Origin: Schistocephalus solidus
Lineage: Eukaryota > Platyhelminthes > Cestoda > Diphyllobothriidea > Diphyllobothriidae
Assembly: GCA_017591395.1 (NCBI GenBank)
Contig: WEDG01000895.1
Location: 347,955 to 411,954 of the forward strand
Direction of reading: 5' to 3'
Length of the DNA stretch: 64,000 nucleotides
Positions 20,116-31,871 of this stretch are shown piece by piece (position 1 is the first letter of the stretch; every line of letters starts with the position of its first letter). A program made the translations under genes and the position numbers. The notes below the pieces were generated by a model. It ran no database searches and was not told the DNA's origin. It saw only the letters and a list, made by a program, of their open reading frames with translations.

Positions 20116-21690
20116 AGGGTGAGTGTCACTAAGCCTCATTTCTGCCCACGCATTCTGTCCAGTTATCGTAATATACAGGCGGAAGCCGCATTTGACTCAA
20201 TACTTGCTGTGAATCTGCTATCTCATGAAATGTGACTACATTTCAGAAACATCTCTTGTCACTCGGAAACTGGCTACATATATAGACCAGGATTCGCAAG
20301 TAATAATGAACGAATTTAACATAAATGCACGCAAAAATAAAAATTAAAAGTAATGTTACGTTGCTTAGAACAAAAACAAGGTTTTCGGAAGGAAGTAAAT
20401 GACGAAAATTACAAAAATTATGTCACATGACTACGCCGAAGTTTTATTGGCACACCCAGTCTGTAAACGCAAAAAAACGGAGTAAATAAAACAGCCCAAG
20501 TAGAGGAATTTTTGAAAATAGCACTTTAGGGAGCTTAAATTTAAATATCCTTAAATAATAAGTTTAAGGTATGGCCGTTAGCCAGCAGTCTTACTATAGA
20601 AGTGGTTGTGTTTTTCCGCTTTTAAACTAGCTGAGATGCGGTTGACTTAAGCGAACAGGATTTCGCTTGATTTTGCCTAGTGGGAAATAAAGTTTGCTTC
20701 AGGACACACATTGAGATTTCGGTCATAGGGTAAAAAAATTGAAAAGAATTTAAACATGCAATCATAAGCATACCATTTTGTGTGTATCGAGGGAACCTTT
20801 CTTCTGTAAAATGCCTCTAATATTTTTAGTTTGTGTGCCATTGACGTAGATGGACGATGGTGGGCGTTGGTCCACCAAAGTTAGTGAATGGCTCACGTAG
20901 TTCAGCAGTAAAAATAAACTGCCCATCAAGATCGGTTCTGTGTTGCCTGTTTATCAAAACTTTCAAAGCAAAATATTTCTTGAAAGCATTTACCGAAGTA
21001 TTGAGTGCTTGGACATTCTATCTAATGCAGATGGTCTTTTGGGGAAATATTTGTAGACTCATGCAAACGCGTAACTTCATCGCCGAAAAAATAGAACGTC
21101 CACATCAAAATTCTGCAATGAATATGCTCTGGTTCAATAGAAAAGAACTTTATCTACGAAGTTAACGCGTGATAAAACGCTTTGATAAGGTATTGTGTTG
21201 GAGGATGTCTATCTACTTTAAGTTTTTGAAAGGTAAAGTACGCATTAACAGAAAGTAGACCAATCCAAAAGTGTCTTACCACATGCATAGAAGTTAACAT
21301 ACACATGGCTGTAATTTATAGAGTAGTTGCAATGGGCGGGACAATATCACAAAGTTTAAACAAAAGATTTTTTGAAGGTATCGAATCACACAGATTTGCA
21401 AACCAGAATTTTTAACCCGATAGAAAACTGATTTTATACAAATGATCTACTTATTTACACCCTGCTTCATCTGATATACGTGAGGAAAAATCGGTTTTAA
21501 AGGACAATAAGCCCCGTTTTGTAAAACACTCGAGTTTAGATTATTATCTTCTCATAGAAAAACACGCATGAATGCGCCAAGTTAATCTAGAACAGGTATT
21601 AGTATAGGAAATTACCCAACTATAAGACACCGTTGATTGACGCGCAAAGTAGTAAGAATTTTGACTGATAAAATATGGATAAACATTGCG
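20116..21690. other. AT-rich, no gene recognised
   Basis: A repeated CTATCTCATGAAATGTGACTACATTTC-type motif near 20.22 kb recurs in diverged form near 22.9, 24.6 and 39.8 kb. The longest open frame (about 20.86-21.16 kb, 102 codons) has no recognisable domain. Confidence 0.4.
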
Positions 21691-21699
21691 TATGTATAA

Positions 21700-21955
21700 A
21701 AGCACAACCCGTGGTTCAAAGGTTAGAAGGTTGGACTTCTAATCAAAAGGTCGCCTGGTCGAGCCTCAGGTGGTTCACCTCCTGGGGTAGGTATGGCTGG
21801 CCAATGAGGGCTCATAAACCAGAAATCGCCGTTCAAGTCTCCCTTGTTTTTGCCAGCAATGTTAATCTGCCTTTAGTACTACAAGCCACTGTGCGGCTGC
21901 AGGCGCCACTCGAGACGAAGAAGTCCCGTAACCGAGCAGTGAGGCTACCCGGCCA
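21700..21955 (+). mobile_element. SINE-H copy, sense, full order preserved
   Basis: The tRNA-like head at about 21703-21770 has CGTGGTTCAAAGGTTAGA (box A-like) and GGTCGAGCCTC (box B-like). The body at 21780-21860 is GGGGTAGGTATGGCTGG, then CCAATGAGGGCTCATAAACC, AGAAATCGCC and CAAGTCTCCCTTG. The far body at 21885-21945 is GCGGCTGCAGGCGCC, CTCGAGACGA, then CCCGTAACCGAGCAGTGAGG. The hammerhead-like CTGATGA is mutated to CCAATGA. Confidence 0.7.
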
Positions 21956-23780
21956 TATAAAAACATAGGTATGTATAAACATAGGCTGCACGCAAAAATA
22001 ACGTTCTCCGGGACGAGTTAAACGAATAACTAAAATGTTGAGCACTATTGGTGTCTAGAATTGATAATCTCAATTTCTGTTACGTTTCTTGATATCCCAG
22101 TGACACGTCCGGGTTCGGACCCAGGGTCCTGCTGGCCTTCGGTTCCCAGTATGGGTGGCCGACGATAGAATTTAAAGCAGACTTTGCCATTTCAGTCACT
22201 TTTGTCCCAACAGCACTACTCAACGGAGGTTGAGGACTCAGCCGGAAGGTGAACTCTATGCCGGGCGACCACAGACATCTAACTAAGAGGTTGAGGGGAC
22301 TCAACAGACAACGGACCTGAAAGTGGAATAGTGATCGGTATCCGCAAACCATCTTGTTGGGTCCGTTAGCTCAGATTGCAGCCCTGGGCAAGGTCATTGT
22401 TTGCAATCCTGTAACTTTATTTGCACAATGAAGATCCCGTTGGTGTCGACTGTGTGCAGACATCGCCGGTGGTGACAGTTGCACGGACCTTCCCCCGCCG
22501 CCGTGACGTCTTGGGAAGCGCGCTGGCATTGCCTTAAAAGCGGAAATCAAAATAGGTCTCCTTCGTTTTATTTTTCCTAAGACTTACCCGCACACCTTTA
22601 TGAATACTAAGTAGGCGGTTATAGTCGAGGTGTGCAGTCAGTTAATGAGTTAGGAGCATTTTCAGGAAATAAAACTTCCCAAAAAAAACATTGTTTGCAT
22701 GTTATATAATCCAGATCACGTGTGATGCCGCAAGCCGATCAGTGTCCTAACTCGGACTCAAACCTTGGGCATGTGGTCTGGATGTTAGGTGCAATGATGG
22801 TAGCTCTGTCAAAAAAAGTTACTCCAGTCTCTGGCTTCATTGGAAACAAAGGTGCTGACACGCCGAATGTTTACTCATAATTGGATAATTATAGTAGTAG
22901 CTAGCCTATCCCATGAAATTGTACCTGAAATTTTGAATGAGAAAGGACTGCTTGGATGAATTGGAACATTAATTGTCGTGCGACATGCTCCCAAGATATT
23001 TCAGTCATGCCAAGATTCCGGCTTTTGAACGAGATTCATTCCGGTCACCTGCGAAAACTACACCCGGTAGAAAATGCCTGTTTAATTAATGTGTTATTTC
23101 CGAATTTTTTTATGCCCTAGTGGGTCGTTCAGCGTGCCTCTTGATAAAGTCCGGCCGCGAACGCTTGTTAGGGAGTAAACATGAGGAAAGTAACGGATAA
23201 CTAACTTGTCCCCAATTTGAAATAATGCATGTTTTAAAGATGGGAGAGGCTGTGACTGTTATCCCGGATACATTACTTGTATCAGAAAACGTTCCTCCCG
23301 TTGGTGGTCCTTCTGCCTCTAACGACATGTCCAGAACGGCTGCTGGTAAACCTACAAATTGCTTCCCCGCATCCGTGTCAACGTATCTTTCGGAGAAAAG
23401 TGGAAGTATTTAAAACCAGCCATAAAACCTTCTCGAGGTAGGAGATAGTAAGCTTCCCCTCCATGGGGTTGCTTATTACTAAGTGGAGAGAGAGAGGAAG
23501 CAGTCGACGGAAGCCTGAGCCAAATTGTTCCATTCCGAACCATTTACCCGGACTGGAAACTGATCGCAAGCTGCGCTTTAATTGCCCTCTACAACCCCAC
23601 CCCGACCGCCTCCCCATTCTACACAGGTCCCAGACCTCGGACAATTTTCCTGGGGAGAAATAGAACCGTGGTGCCATCATGAGAGACCTAATTGGCCTTC
23701 TTGCTGCGTCTTCCTTTGCTGACGGTCGTAACCAGCTAACCACCTGCTCCGGTTGCGAACCCATCAATCCACCCGAGGGC
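21956..23780. other. No gene recognised; some GC-richer stretches
   Basis: 22.08-22.56 kb and 23.5-23.78 kb are more GC-rich than the surroundings, but their open frames overlap on both strands and show no domain. A segment near 22.98-23.06 kb matches repeat W (CCAAGATATTTCAGTC). Confidence 0.35.
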
Positions 23781-23789
23781 TAATTTGTC

Positions 23790-23828
23790 TCCCCCTCCTC
23801 CTCCTCCTCCTCCTCCTCCTCCTCCGCC
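23790..23828. repeat. CTC trinucleotide microsatellite
   Basis: About a dozen CTC/CCT units. Confidence 0.95.
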
Positions 23829-24110
23829 TCAATTTTCTTTCACTCCGAAGCTCACAAAGTCACTCGAGAGGAGTCGAAGAGGGGTGGCGGGGCAGACGCG
23901 CTTCTCTGCAAGGCAGCATGCATCGAGAACGCGTGTGAAAAGAACTTGTAACGAAGACGTTCGTGTAAATGCCACTCCGCCCTCGCTCCAAACCCCTCTT
24001 CCCCCTGTCGTAGGCCTTGATAATTGTTTGTCCGCTCGGGCGGCCCGTGAGGACCTGGCAAGGGGGCAGAACGGAAACCAAGAGAAAATCAGGCCAATTA
24101 GTCGTGACAT
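23829..24110. other. GC-rich unassigned segment
   Basis: Balanced composition with CG dinucleotides between two microsatellites. Frames are open on both strands for 150-200 codons only because they run into the trinucleotide repeats. No homolog recognised. Confidence 0.3.
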
Positions 24111-24114
24111 CAGT

Positions 24115-24187
24115 GGTAGCGATAGAGGTAGAACGAGTGCCAGTAGTAGTATCAGTTGTAGTAATATCAATTCTGGTATTAATAGTA

Positions 24188-24253
<66 letters not shown>

Positions 24254-24290
24254 ACGGTAGCAGCAGTAATGACGATAAAAGTAATGATGG
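24115..24290. repeat. AGT trinucleotide microsatellite
   Basis: Imperfect AGT/GTA units from about 24115, pure from about 24190 to 24252, then decaying. The long Ser, Val, Leu and Thr runs in all frames are artefacts. Confidence 0.95.
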
Positions 24291-24796
24291 AAGTGGTAAT
24301 CGCAAAGATATTTTCGGTAGCATTAGAACCAGTAATTGGCTGATGTGTGTGCACATGATGTCCTTTCTTGTGTTGGTAGTAGGAGCAGCAAAGTAGTTGT
24401 TAAAGTAGCAATAGTATGAGCGACAACAATAATGGTAATAATCGTACTACTATTACTAATGGCGGTAGTAGAAGTGGTAGTTGTACAGTCAGTGAACAAT
24501 CTCGTGCTACACGATAACAACCTTACTTACATCTAATTTTCTTATCTAAAACAAGTTTTAAAATTTTGCTTGGCATTTACTGACGTAGGAAACCTACAGT
24601 CAGTGACCAATCTCATGAAATGTTAACTGAAATTCTGAAAGGCGTTTTTCGATTTTTAAAAATTTATTAGGCGGGGTTGTCCTATTTATAATCATAGAAC
24701 ACAATACCAGACACGCCGGTATGCCGGGGTGGTAATGCTCTTCTTTTTGGCCGTTACAAAAACCGCACTCGGTCCATAACTGTTCTTCCGTACATC
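24290..24796. other. Spacer upstream of the Penelope-like element
   Basis: No independent gene. Part of this may be the untranslated leader of the element that follows, since reading frames with the feel of its N-terminus begin just before 24797. Confidence 0.35.
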
Positions 24797-25267
24797 GTGA
24801 CCAATCTCTTAGAGATAATATCCCTAGGCCCTAAGTTTTGCATTGCACGGTGGCTGCCGAACCAAATCAAATTCGAGAGTCTCGTTAGCCAGACTGTCAA
24901 TCTAAAAGCTGCCAAGCCTAAACGAGTTGATTATCCTAAGTCGACTGTAGTTAACTGCGGTCAACAGTATCTAAGGCGGGCTCCAAGAACCAAAGGTCCC
25001 TTAACAAAGGCCCATCTCACTAGTCTCAGAAAGCTTCGCACAAACGAAATTGTTGCACTTCCCAGGTCAGCTAAGGGTTCAGAAGTAGTACTGGTGGATA
25101 GGACGAATTATTTGGCGAAGCTAGAAGAAACCTTTGTCGGATCATACCAAGTCCATGAAATCCGAGGAGAAAGATCGGACCGAAGCCGTCGAGCATCAAT
25201 CGACAACAGTTCTCAAACGACCTCCACAAAGGAGGTATTTTGTCTGACAAAAACTTGGAAAAACTGA
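24797..25267 (+). pseudogene. Penelope-like element, N-terminal region
   Basis: About 156 codons without a stop. Key signatures are SLGPKFCIARWLPN, followed by FESLVSQTVNLK, and later HLTSLRKLRTNEIVALPRSA, then KGSEVVLVDRTNYLAKLEE. In Penelope-like retroelements the N-terminal region carries the equivalent LGPKF and LRKDxxIVIxPxDKGxxVVxxDxxxY motifs upstream of the RT palm. A stop at 25265-25267 and a frameshift follow; the next expected motif, PRKYGLAKFHK, is read in another frame at about 25285-25320. This copy is broken. Confidence 0.75.
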
Positions 25268-26040
25268 GACCTGTTGGCACGAGGGTACCCAGAAAGTACG
25301 GCCTTGCAAAATTTCACAAACAGGGGCTACTGCTGGCCCAAGCTTAGACACGAGAAACTCGCCCTAGCACACCATTGCAAAATGGCTGATTGAAAAACCT
25401 AAGCCTCCCGAAGGATACCTATCCCCTCAAAGTTTTAACGACACCATTGAGTTTATTGACGCTATAAAGAATATGAACGGTGGTCGACGGAGGATGCCCT
25501 TCTTGGAGGTATCAGCACTGTTTACCAACGTCCCCATGGTAGAAAGAATAACCTAGATATGTGGCGTTATTCGGGACATTAACTACCAGGTAGGTATGCC
25601 CGTAAAAACCGGCCAAGAACTACTTCGCGGTGATCGCAAAATTTACCTTTTCTCTGCAACGACTAGCTATGCAGGCAGATAGATGGTATGGTGATGGGTT
25701 CACCGCCTGGACCGTTTCTCGCAAATTTTTGCATTGGCAAGATCGAGAAACCGAATCTTAAGGACATCATCACTGGAATTGACTTTTACGGTCAGTACGT
25801 GGATGACATCTGCCTGGCAGATACTAACACCGACGCCCCCTGTCCGGAATTTTATCAGTGCACATCCCTCGCTCAAGTTTGCTGCAGAGTCCAATGTGGA
25901 TAATGAGAGCGCGTTCCTTGATGTCCTTCTCCACAGGCAAGAAGATGGATCTATTCAGCGTAGGGTATGCCGAAAGAAAACCTGGACAGGACAATACAAT
26001 AACTTTCACAGCTTTGCTCTCCAAGATATAAAATGAAATT
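25268..26040 (+). pseudogene. Penelope-like element, reverse transcriptase core (YVDD)
   Basis: Fragments of the RT domain lie in three frames. PRKYGLAKFHK is near 25285. FLEVSALFTNVP is near 25500-25540 and corresponds to motif A, normally xFDVxSLFTNVP. MVMGSPPGPFLANFC is at 25688-25732. The catalytic YVDD is intact at 25796-25807. After a further shift comes ESAFLDVLLHRQEDGS and then KTWTGQYNNFHS up to a stop at 26034-26036. This order is characteristic of Penelope-like RTs, which copy RNA into DNA at a chromosomal end or nick. Several frameshifts and stops make it non-functional. Confidence 0.8.
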
Positions 26041-26745
26041 TATTCCAGGGATTACCAGCTAGAGTGCGGCGTATCTGATCTCCTGAAATTGTTTGGGCAG
26101 AGCTCCAGCAGCTGCAGTACACACTGTATGAAAATGGAGACCACTGAATATTCATCCTGCGGAATGTTGGGGAGCGCACCGCAAAGCCTACTGCGTTAAC
26201 TGCAGAGAAGAAAGACGTGTTCATAAGACGGTCTTTCTTGTGGGGACCCAACATGCGAACTAGTGAGACGATGTCTGACGAAAGCAACCATGAGCCCTTT
26301 TTCCCGCCGCGAACCTACCGTACCCTTCACGAACTCTCCCCTCCTACACCTGGGAGATAAAGACCGACTCCCGTTGAAAGCCTCATCGATGTGCATCTAC
26401 TCTTTCACTTGCTCCTGTGGAGCGGGATACATTGGCCGTAAAACGAGGCATCTGGAAAAGAGAATATATGAACGCATACCTGCCTGGTTAGACAAAAGTG
26501 AAATTAGATCAATCTCGAGTTCCATTCTCACGCCTCTAGTTGATACTAATCACCGCGTTGATCCCAAAGAAGCCTTTCAGGCTGTCTACCAGACAACAGC
26601 CAACATCTCTGAAGCTCTACGCCAACGAACGCCATAAAAAGCCGAGGCGGTGGCTATACGGTTAGCGAATCCAGTGCTGTGGTCAGAAGACGTTAATACA
26701 GGTGCTCTCTTGTCCGTGGCCAAGGCCGACTTCAGGTGGTGAGCA
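26041..26745 (+). pseudogene. Penelope-like element, C-terminal region with GIY-YIG-type endonuclease
   Basis: The frame from 26263 contains CIYSFTCSCGAGYIGRKTRH, with YIG at 26428-26436 and the following Arg. Next is EKRIYERIPAWL, the [VI]YxxxCxxCxxxYIGxTxRxLxxRxxEH signature of Penelope-associated GIY-YIG nucleases, which nick target DNA. A TAA at 26635-26637 is in frame; behind it the same frame continues as KAEAVAIRLANPVLWSEDVN to a stop near 26742, matching the usual last residues of these proteins. The region 26041-26262 is a decayed linker. Confidence 0.8.
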
Positions 26746-26774
26746 CACGTTGCCCCCACTCCGTTCCCGCCTCC

Positions 26775-27275
26775 CGGTGCACTAAAAGCCGTGGCTCGGA
26801 AAGTTGCTAAAAGTTGGTTGGTTGTTGTTGTTTGGTTGGTTGTTGGTTGATTGGTTGCTAAGTTGGTTGCTCGGAAGGTTGCCAACTGACCAGATAACTC
26901 GGAGCGCATTGTCAGCCCAGTGTGTACGCTTGTGCGCAATGTACGACTGGTGGACACATAGTCAGGTTGCAATGACTCCTTCTAAATGTGACCTTTATGA
27001 CCCTCAGTTGGGATCCGCACCGCCCTCCCTGTGTTCGTGGTTTGTGTTGGACCAGAGTGCGTGGGATTGCGCCCTCTTCCATTTCCCTTCCTCTGGTCTT
27101 GACACCGGGTCCAGGTGGGAGAGTGAAACAGAGTGTGAGGTAGATACATCGCAAGTCTATTCTCATTATAATCCAGCGCAAGTCACCGCCCCTGTGCCAC
27201 CCTGCTGTGGTGCATACGGTGGACATACGGTTGAAAACGACGGCCTAACTAGCGGACTTGACAGTGATGTTTAGT
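26775..27275 (+). repeat. Repeat V copy with a TTGG-rich expansion
   Basis: It starts with GCACTAAAAGCCGTGGCTCGG and ends with CATACGGTGGACATACGG and a GTTGAAAACGACGG-type tail. All V landmarks are in order (GGGATCC, CCTCTGGTCTTGACACCGG, GAGTGTGAGGTAGATAC, CAGCGCAAGTCACC). At 26810-26880 a TTGGTTGG/TTGTTG-rich insert splits the GGAAGGTTGCCAACTGAC segment that is contiguous at 33.28 and 33.98 kb. The element starts immediately behind the Penelope-like element. Confidence 0.7.
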
Positions 27276-28255
27276 CCCCGTACTTGACCTACGAGCATCA
27301 CTCACAGCCTGCTCTTATTCTCCCCCACAAAATCCCACTGACCTCTACGTGCCCAGTCGCTATGCGGGTGGCACGATAATCATGATTATTAACGAGCGAA
27401 AATTTATAAACCCTGCACACTCTCATATTTATTCTCTATGTATCCTTATAGGCCCGATGAGGAATTAATGAAGAGAAATTTTGGCCGAATTGCATTTTCA
27501 AAAAATGACAACTTGCGTAACTACTGTTCATTTTTTCTTTTTATTTTCAATACCCTTATAAATTTAAGTATATTTTAAAGAAAGAATATTCAAAAATATA
27601 CCTTCTTGTACTAAGTTGATAGTCAATCACGTCTTCCTCTAAATTTATAATCGAACAAAGACTACCTTTCCGTTTTAGGAAAGTTTCTACTTATCCGATT
27701 GTTTAGGGCCGCACGATGTCTATGGTGGCTCACAGCCGTTGCAAAATTTTCTGAGCACTGCATCGCATTTCCTTAAGAGTATAGAGTAATGTATGCTAGG
27801 CCTTAGACGAAAAGCTCGTAGACTTACAACCCTAAGCGCAAATGCAACGGCAGACCGGGCTCAAAATCATTCGGAAATGGGAAAACATTTTTAAAACTTA
27901 AATATCCCTTTCCTTTGAGCATAACATGTGAAGATATTATGTGTTACCAGAAGTAATATTTTGACTACGTTCCTATAGAATAAAGTTGAATGAATAAAGG
28001 GACCGAAAGTAAGTATAGCAATGTGCAGTATTTAAGTTGTCGTTGCTATGAAGCGTGCTTTTTTGCAGGCGGCCGAGAAGAACTACACTCAAAAGCCGAC
28101 GTCATTACATGTGCGAAATATCTTGAGGTTACGCTGCAAGATAATAAATACCACAATACCACTTGACTAACCATTCATAATCGAAAAAAAAAATATTTTT
28201 CAGAATCGTGGTTAAAATTTCATGAAATTGGTCATTGCCTGTAGTACTGAAAACA
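27276..28255. repeat. AT-rich region containing a copy of repeat W
   Basis: No coding region. It shares blocks with 1.15-1.57 kb (CCTTATAAATTTAAGTATATTTTAAAG and TCAAAATCATTCGG) and continues as AAACATTTTTAAAACTT, like the sequence to the right of TIR copy A. It may represent an unoccupied relative of that insertion site. Confidence 0.45.
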
Positions 28256-28873
28256 GTAGTCGTAGTAGTATTAGTAGTATTAAAAGGGGTGCAGGGGTAC
28301 TATTTATGGGCAGCACCACACAGCTTGCATTTGGTCGCTCCATTTGTCTCGTACAGGTGGTGAATGCTCCTGTGGTCGCCTCTAACTGGTACCCAACTCT
28401 CACCTGTGGCTCCTCGAAGTTGGGTTCTTCCCAGCGGCCACACCCCGGGCAACCGTCACGACCAGCGGGCTAAACCAGGTGAGGGTCTCCGGTGCTGTGT
28501 GGGCCTCCACACCCGGTATGTCTGACTCCCGAACTTCCCACCTCCCCCTCTCAAAAAGTCCTACGGTGGGGGCGACAGCAACCCCGTAGGCGGCCCAGAC
28601 TAACTCGGGTCGTTCTCCCACTAAAACAAATCCGTGACCCATAGTGGAGTTCGGCAGCCGTCTGGGATGTCCGAGCAACCCTATTAAGGGATAGCACTGC
28701 TTGCCTCCTCGCGGAGGATGGGGCTAGAAAAGGTGCCCTAAACAAATGCTGGGTCTCACGTCTTCTGCAGCCGGCCGCGGCTCGCAGATCGCAAAACTAC
28801 GCGGTCGTAAAACTCAAACAAACAACAATACCCCCGTCCCCATCCCCCTCGCCATACTCTCCAGGCTGCTCGG
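28256..28873 (+). mobile_element. LINE 5' region (untranslated leader)
   Basis: Starts at a short AGT tract (28256-28282) and continues GC-rich into the endonuclease frame. The frame of the endonuclease is open from 28811 without an ATG, so the true start is not resolved. No ORF1-like protein could be identified here. Confidence 0.5.
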
Positions 28874-29248
28874 GTGAGTCCACTCACACTATCAGCCTGG
28901 AATATTCGTTCCCTTTTAGACAATCCTAGGAGCAACCGGCCGGAACGGAGGACGGCGCTAGTCGCTCGGGAACTGGCGCGCTACAAGGTGGACATTGCTG
29001 CTCTCAGCGAGACCCGATTCTCTGAGCAGGGTCAGCTGGAGGAGGTGGGGGCCGGCTACACCTTCTTCTGGAGCGGCCGGCCAAAGGCAGAGCGACGCGA
29101 CGCTGGTGTTGCCTTTGCCATCCGTAACGACATCGTGGGACGTCTGCCCTGTCTGCCGCAGGGTATCAATGATCGCCTGATGAGCCTCCGCCTGCCTCTT
29201 CGGGGAGACCAGTTCGCCACCATCATCAGCGCCTACGCTCCCCAATGA
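28811..29248 (+). pseudogene. LINE AP-endonuclease domain, N-terminal half
   Basis: This is the N-terminal half of an APE-type endonuclease that nicks target DNA for target-primed reverse transcription. Visible motifs are [12 protein letters not shown] (the conserved N), [10 protein letters not shown] (catalytic E), GVAFAIRN and [10 protein letters not shown]. The frame ends at the TGA of an ATGA overlap at 29245-29248. The protein clearly continues one frame over from 29245 ([11 protein letters not shown]), consistent with loss of one C in the C run at about 29237-29240. Composition is GC-rich compared with the flanks, indicating a young insertion. Confidence 0.85.
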
Positions 29249-31374
29249 CGAGCTCTGATGCGGCGAAGGACAAATTCTACGAGGACCTGCACGCCTTGCT
29301 GGCGACTGTGCCGAAAGAGGACAAGTTAATTGTCCTTGGTGACTTCAATGCCCGCGTCGGGACGGACCACACTGCCTGGCAGGGAGTGCTGGGTCCCCAC
29401 GGTCTCGGAAGCTGTAACGATAACGGCCTCCTTCTTCTGCGCACGTGTGCGGAACACCGTATCCTGCTGACCAACACCTTCTTCCGCCTTCCGACGTGGG
29501 AGAAGGCCACGTGGATGCACCCTCAGTCGCGGCGCTGGCATCTGCTGGACTATGTTCTCGTCCGGAGGCGAGATCGACAGGACGTGCTGGTAACCAAGGC
29601 GATCCGCGATGTCGATGGTTGGACAGATCACCGCCTCGTCATCTCCCAGATGAGGCTCCGACTGCAACCCCGACGAAGGCCCCAAGGTAAGAGGCCGCCA
29701 TGTAAGTTAAATACTCTTTTATTAAATTTGCCTGCTCACTGTTTTGATTTCAGCAACCAAATAACCGGGAAACTGGAGGACCTGCATGCTCCAGATGATA
29801 ACGCTACCGTGGAGACACGATGGTGTCAACTGCGAAATGTCATCCAGTCCACCGCCCTCGATGTCGTCGGACGCGCACGCCGTCGACACCAGGACTGGTT
29901 TGACGACAATGACGCCGACATCAGCAACTTACTCGTGGAGAAGAATGGACTACACAAAGCCTACATGGACCTTCGGACTGACGCCACCAAAGCAGCCTTT
30001 TTCAGATGCCGGCGCCTTATAAAACAACGGCTGTGGGAGATGCAGGATGCGTGGATGATCCGAAAGGCTGAGGAAATCCAGGGGTATGCGGACCGCAATG
30101 AAATGAAAAACTTTTTCAAAGCCATCGAGGCCATCTACGGCCCGCGTATCAAGGGGTCCGCACCGCTGCTCAGCTCTGACGGCACAACACTGCTGACAGA
30201 GAAATCGCAAATTCTGAAGCGCTGGGCCGAGCACTTTAGAAATGTCCTTAATTGCTCATCAGCCATCTCCGATGCTGCCATTGACCGGCTCCCTCAAGTG
30301 GACACGAACAATGACCTGGATCTGCCGCCTTCCCTACCAGAAACCATCCGGGCCGTGCAGCAGATTTCCAGCGGTAAAGCACCGGGATCCGACGCAATCC
30401 CACCGGAAGTCTACAAGCACGGTGGGCCCCGGCTGATGGCAGAACTCACAACACTCTTCCAGGAGATGTGGTGCCAAGGACAAGTTCCTCAGGATTTCAA
30501 AGACGAGACCATCGTCCATCTCTACAAACGGAAGGGGAACCGGCAACTCTGTGATAATCACAGAGGCATCTCGTTGCTCAACATCGCCGGGAAGATCTTC
30601 GCCCGTATCCTTCTCAATCGTCTTAACGGTAACCTAGAGCAGGGCCTGCTCCCGGAAAGCCAATGTGGCTTCCGCCGACGCCGCGGGACAACCGATATGA
30701 TCTTTGCCGCCCGCCAGCTACAAGAGAAGTGTCAGGAGATGCGAACTCACCTATACACTACCTTCGTGGATCTAACGAAAGCCTTCGACACGGTAAATCG
30801 TGACGGACTGTGGAAAGTCATGCAGAAATTTGGTTTTCCTGAGCGGTTCACGCACATGGTGCGTCAGCTTCATGACGGGATGACGGCGCGCGTCACTGAC
30901 AACGGGACGGTATCCGAAGCATTCGCAGTGACCAACGGAGTGAAGCAGGGCTGCATACTGGCCCCCACCCTCTTCAGTCTCATGTTCTCGGCTATGCTGA
31001 TGGACGCCTACCGTGATGAGCAGCCTGGTATCCGCATCGCCTACAGAACTGACGGGCACCTTCTCAACAGTCGGCGTATGCAGGCTCAAACGCGCGTGTC
31101 TACGACTACAGTCCATGACTTGCTCTTCGCGGACGACTGCGCCCTTAACACCGTGACGGAGGAGGACATGCAAAGGAGCATGGACCTATTCGCCGAAGGC
31201 TGCGCCGATTTCGGATTAACAATCAGTACAGCCAAAAAGGTTGTCATGCCCCAGCCGCCACCCAGCACGGAACACAATGCTCCTCGAATCAATGTCAACG
31301 GTGCTCAACTAAAAAACGTGGAAACCTTCGCTTATCTAGGGAAGCACGATGTCGCGCAACACGAGAATCGATGA
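29245..31374 (+). pseudogene. LINE endonuclease (C-terminal half) and reverse transcriptase
   Basis: Over 700 codons are open. The endonuclease half shows [12 protein letters not shown] and [10 protein letters not shown], then [13 protein letters not shown], which carries the catalytic D and H. A linker follows, with [14 protein letters not shown] and [15 protein letters not shown]. The RT domain shows [70 protein letters not shown] (catalytic D at 30769), [15 protein letters not shown] and LLFADDCAL, with FADD at 31126-31137 intact. It ends prematurely after FAYLG because of a one-base insertion near 31338. All catalytic residues that I can place are present, so the copy is recently inactivated. 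The RT resembles RTE-like or related APE clades, but I cannot settle the clade. Confidence 0.9.
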
Positions 31375-31871
31375 CGAGGTTGCCCAACGGATCTCCAAAG
31401 CTAGTCAGGCCTTCGGCCGGCTGCGGAGCCTCCGTGTGGAATCGCCACGGTATTCACCTGAACACCAAACTGAAGATGTACAAGGCCGTCGTCTTGACGA
31501 CACTCCTTTACGGAGCGGAAACCTGGACCGTCTACTCGAACCAAGCCAGGAAGCTGAATCACTTTCATCTCAGCTGCCTCCGCAGAATACTGAAGCTGAG
31601 ATGGCAAGACAGGATCCCGGACACGGAAGTCCTGGAGCGGACTGGAATCCTCAGCCTCCATGCCATGTTGAGGCAAGTGCAACTGCGATGGAGCGGCCAC
31701 CTGGTAAAAATGGATGACGAGCGACTACCTAAACGACTTTTCTACGGAGATGTCGCTACGGGTTCTCGCCGGCCCTGGAGGTCAAAAACGACGCTACAAG
31801 GACACTTTGAAGAAATCGCTGAAGCAACTGCAAATCAACTCGGCAACCTGGGAGGACCCCGCCCAGGATAG
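31340..31871 (+). pseudogene. LINE RT thumb/connector, frameshifted
   Basis: Continues the polyprotein. In one frame it reads [20 protein letters not shown] from 31349. After a shift at about 31425 it reads [20 protein letters not shown], then [35 protein letters not shown] and [17 protein letters not shown]. These are the usual residues after the RT palm in LINEs of this type. Another shift near 31770 moves the protein into the frame that carries the first zinc finger. Confidence 0.85.

Noticed and set aside
23785..24396. A 203-codon Ser-rich frame and overlapping frames on both strands
   Set aside because: Bridges CTC and AGT microsatellites; no codon constraint or domain, and open on both strands.
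26804..27274. A 156-codon frame starting with a Trp/Leu-rich hydrophobic stretch
   Set aside because: The hydrophobic run is the TTGG expansion and the rest is the non-coding V repeat, which has no conserved frame in its other copies.
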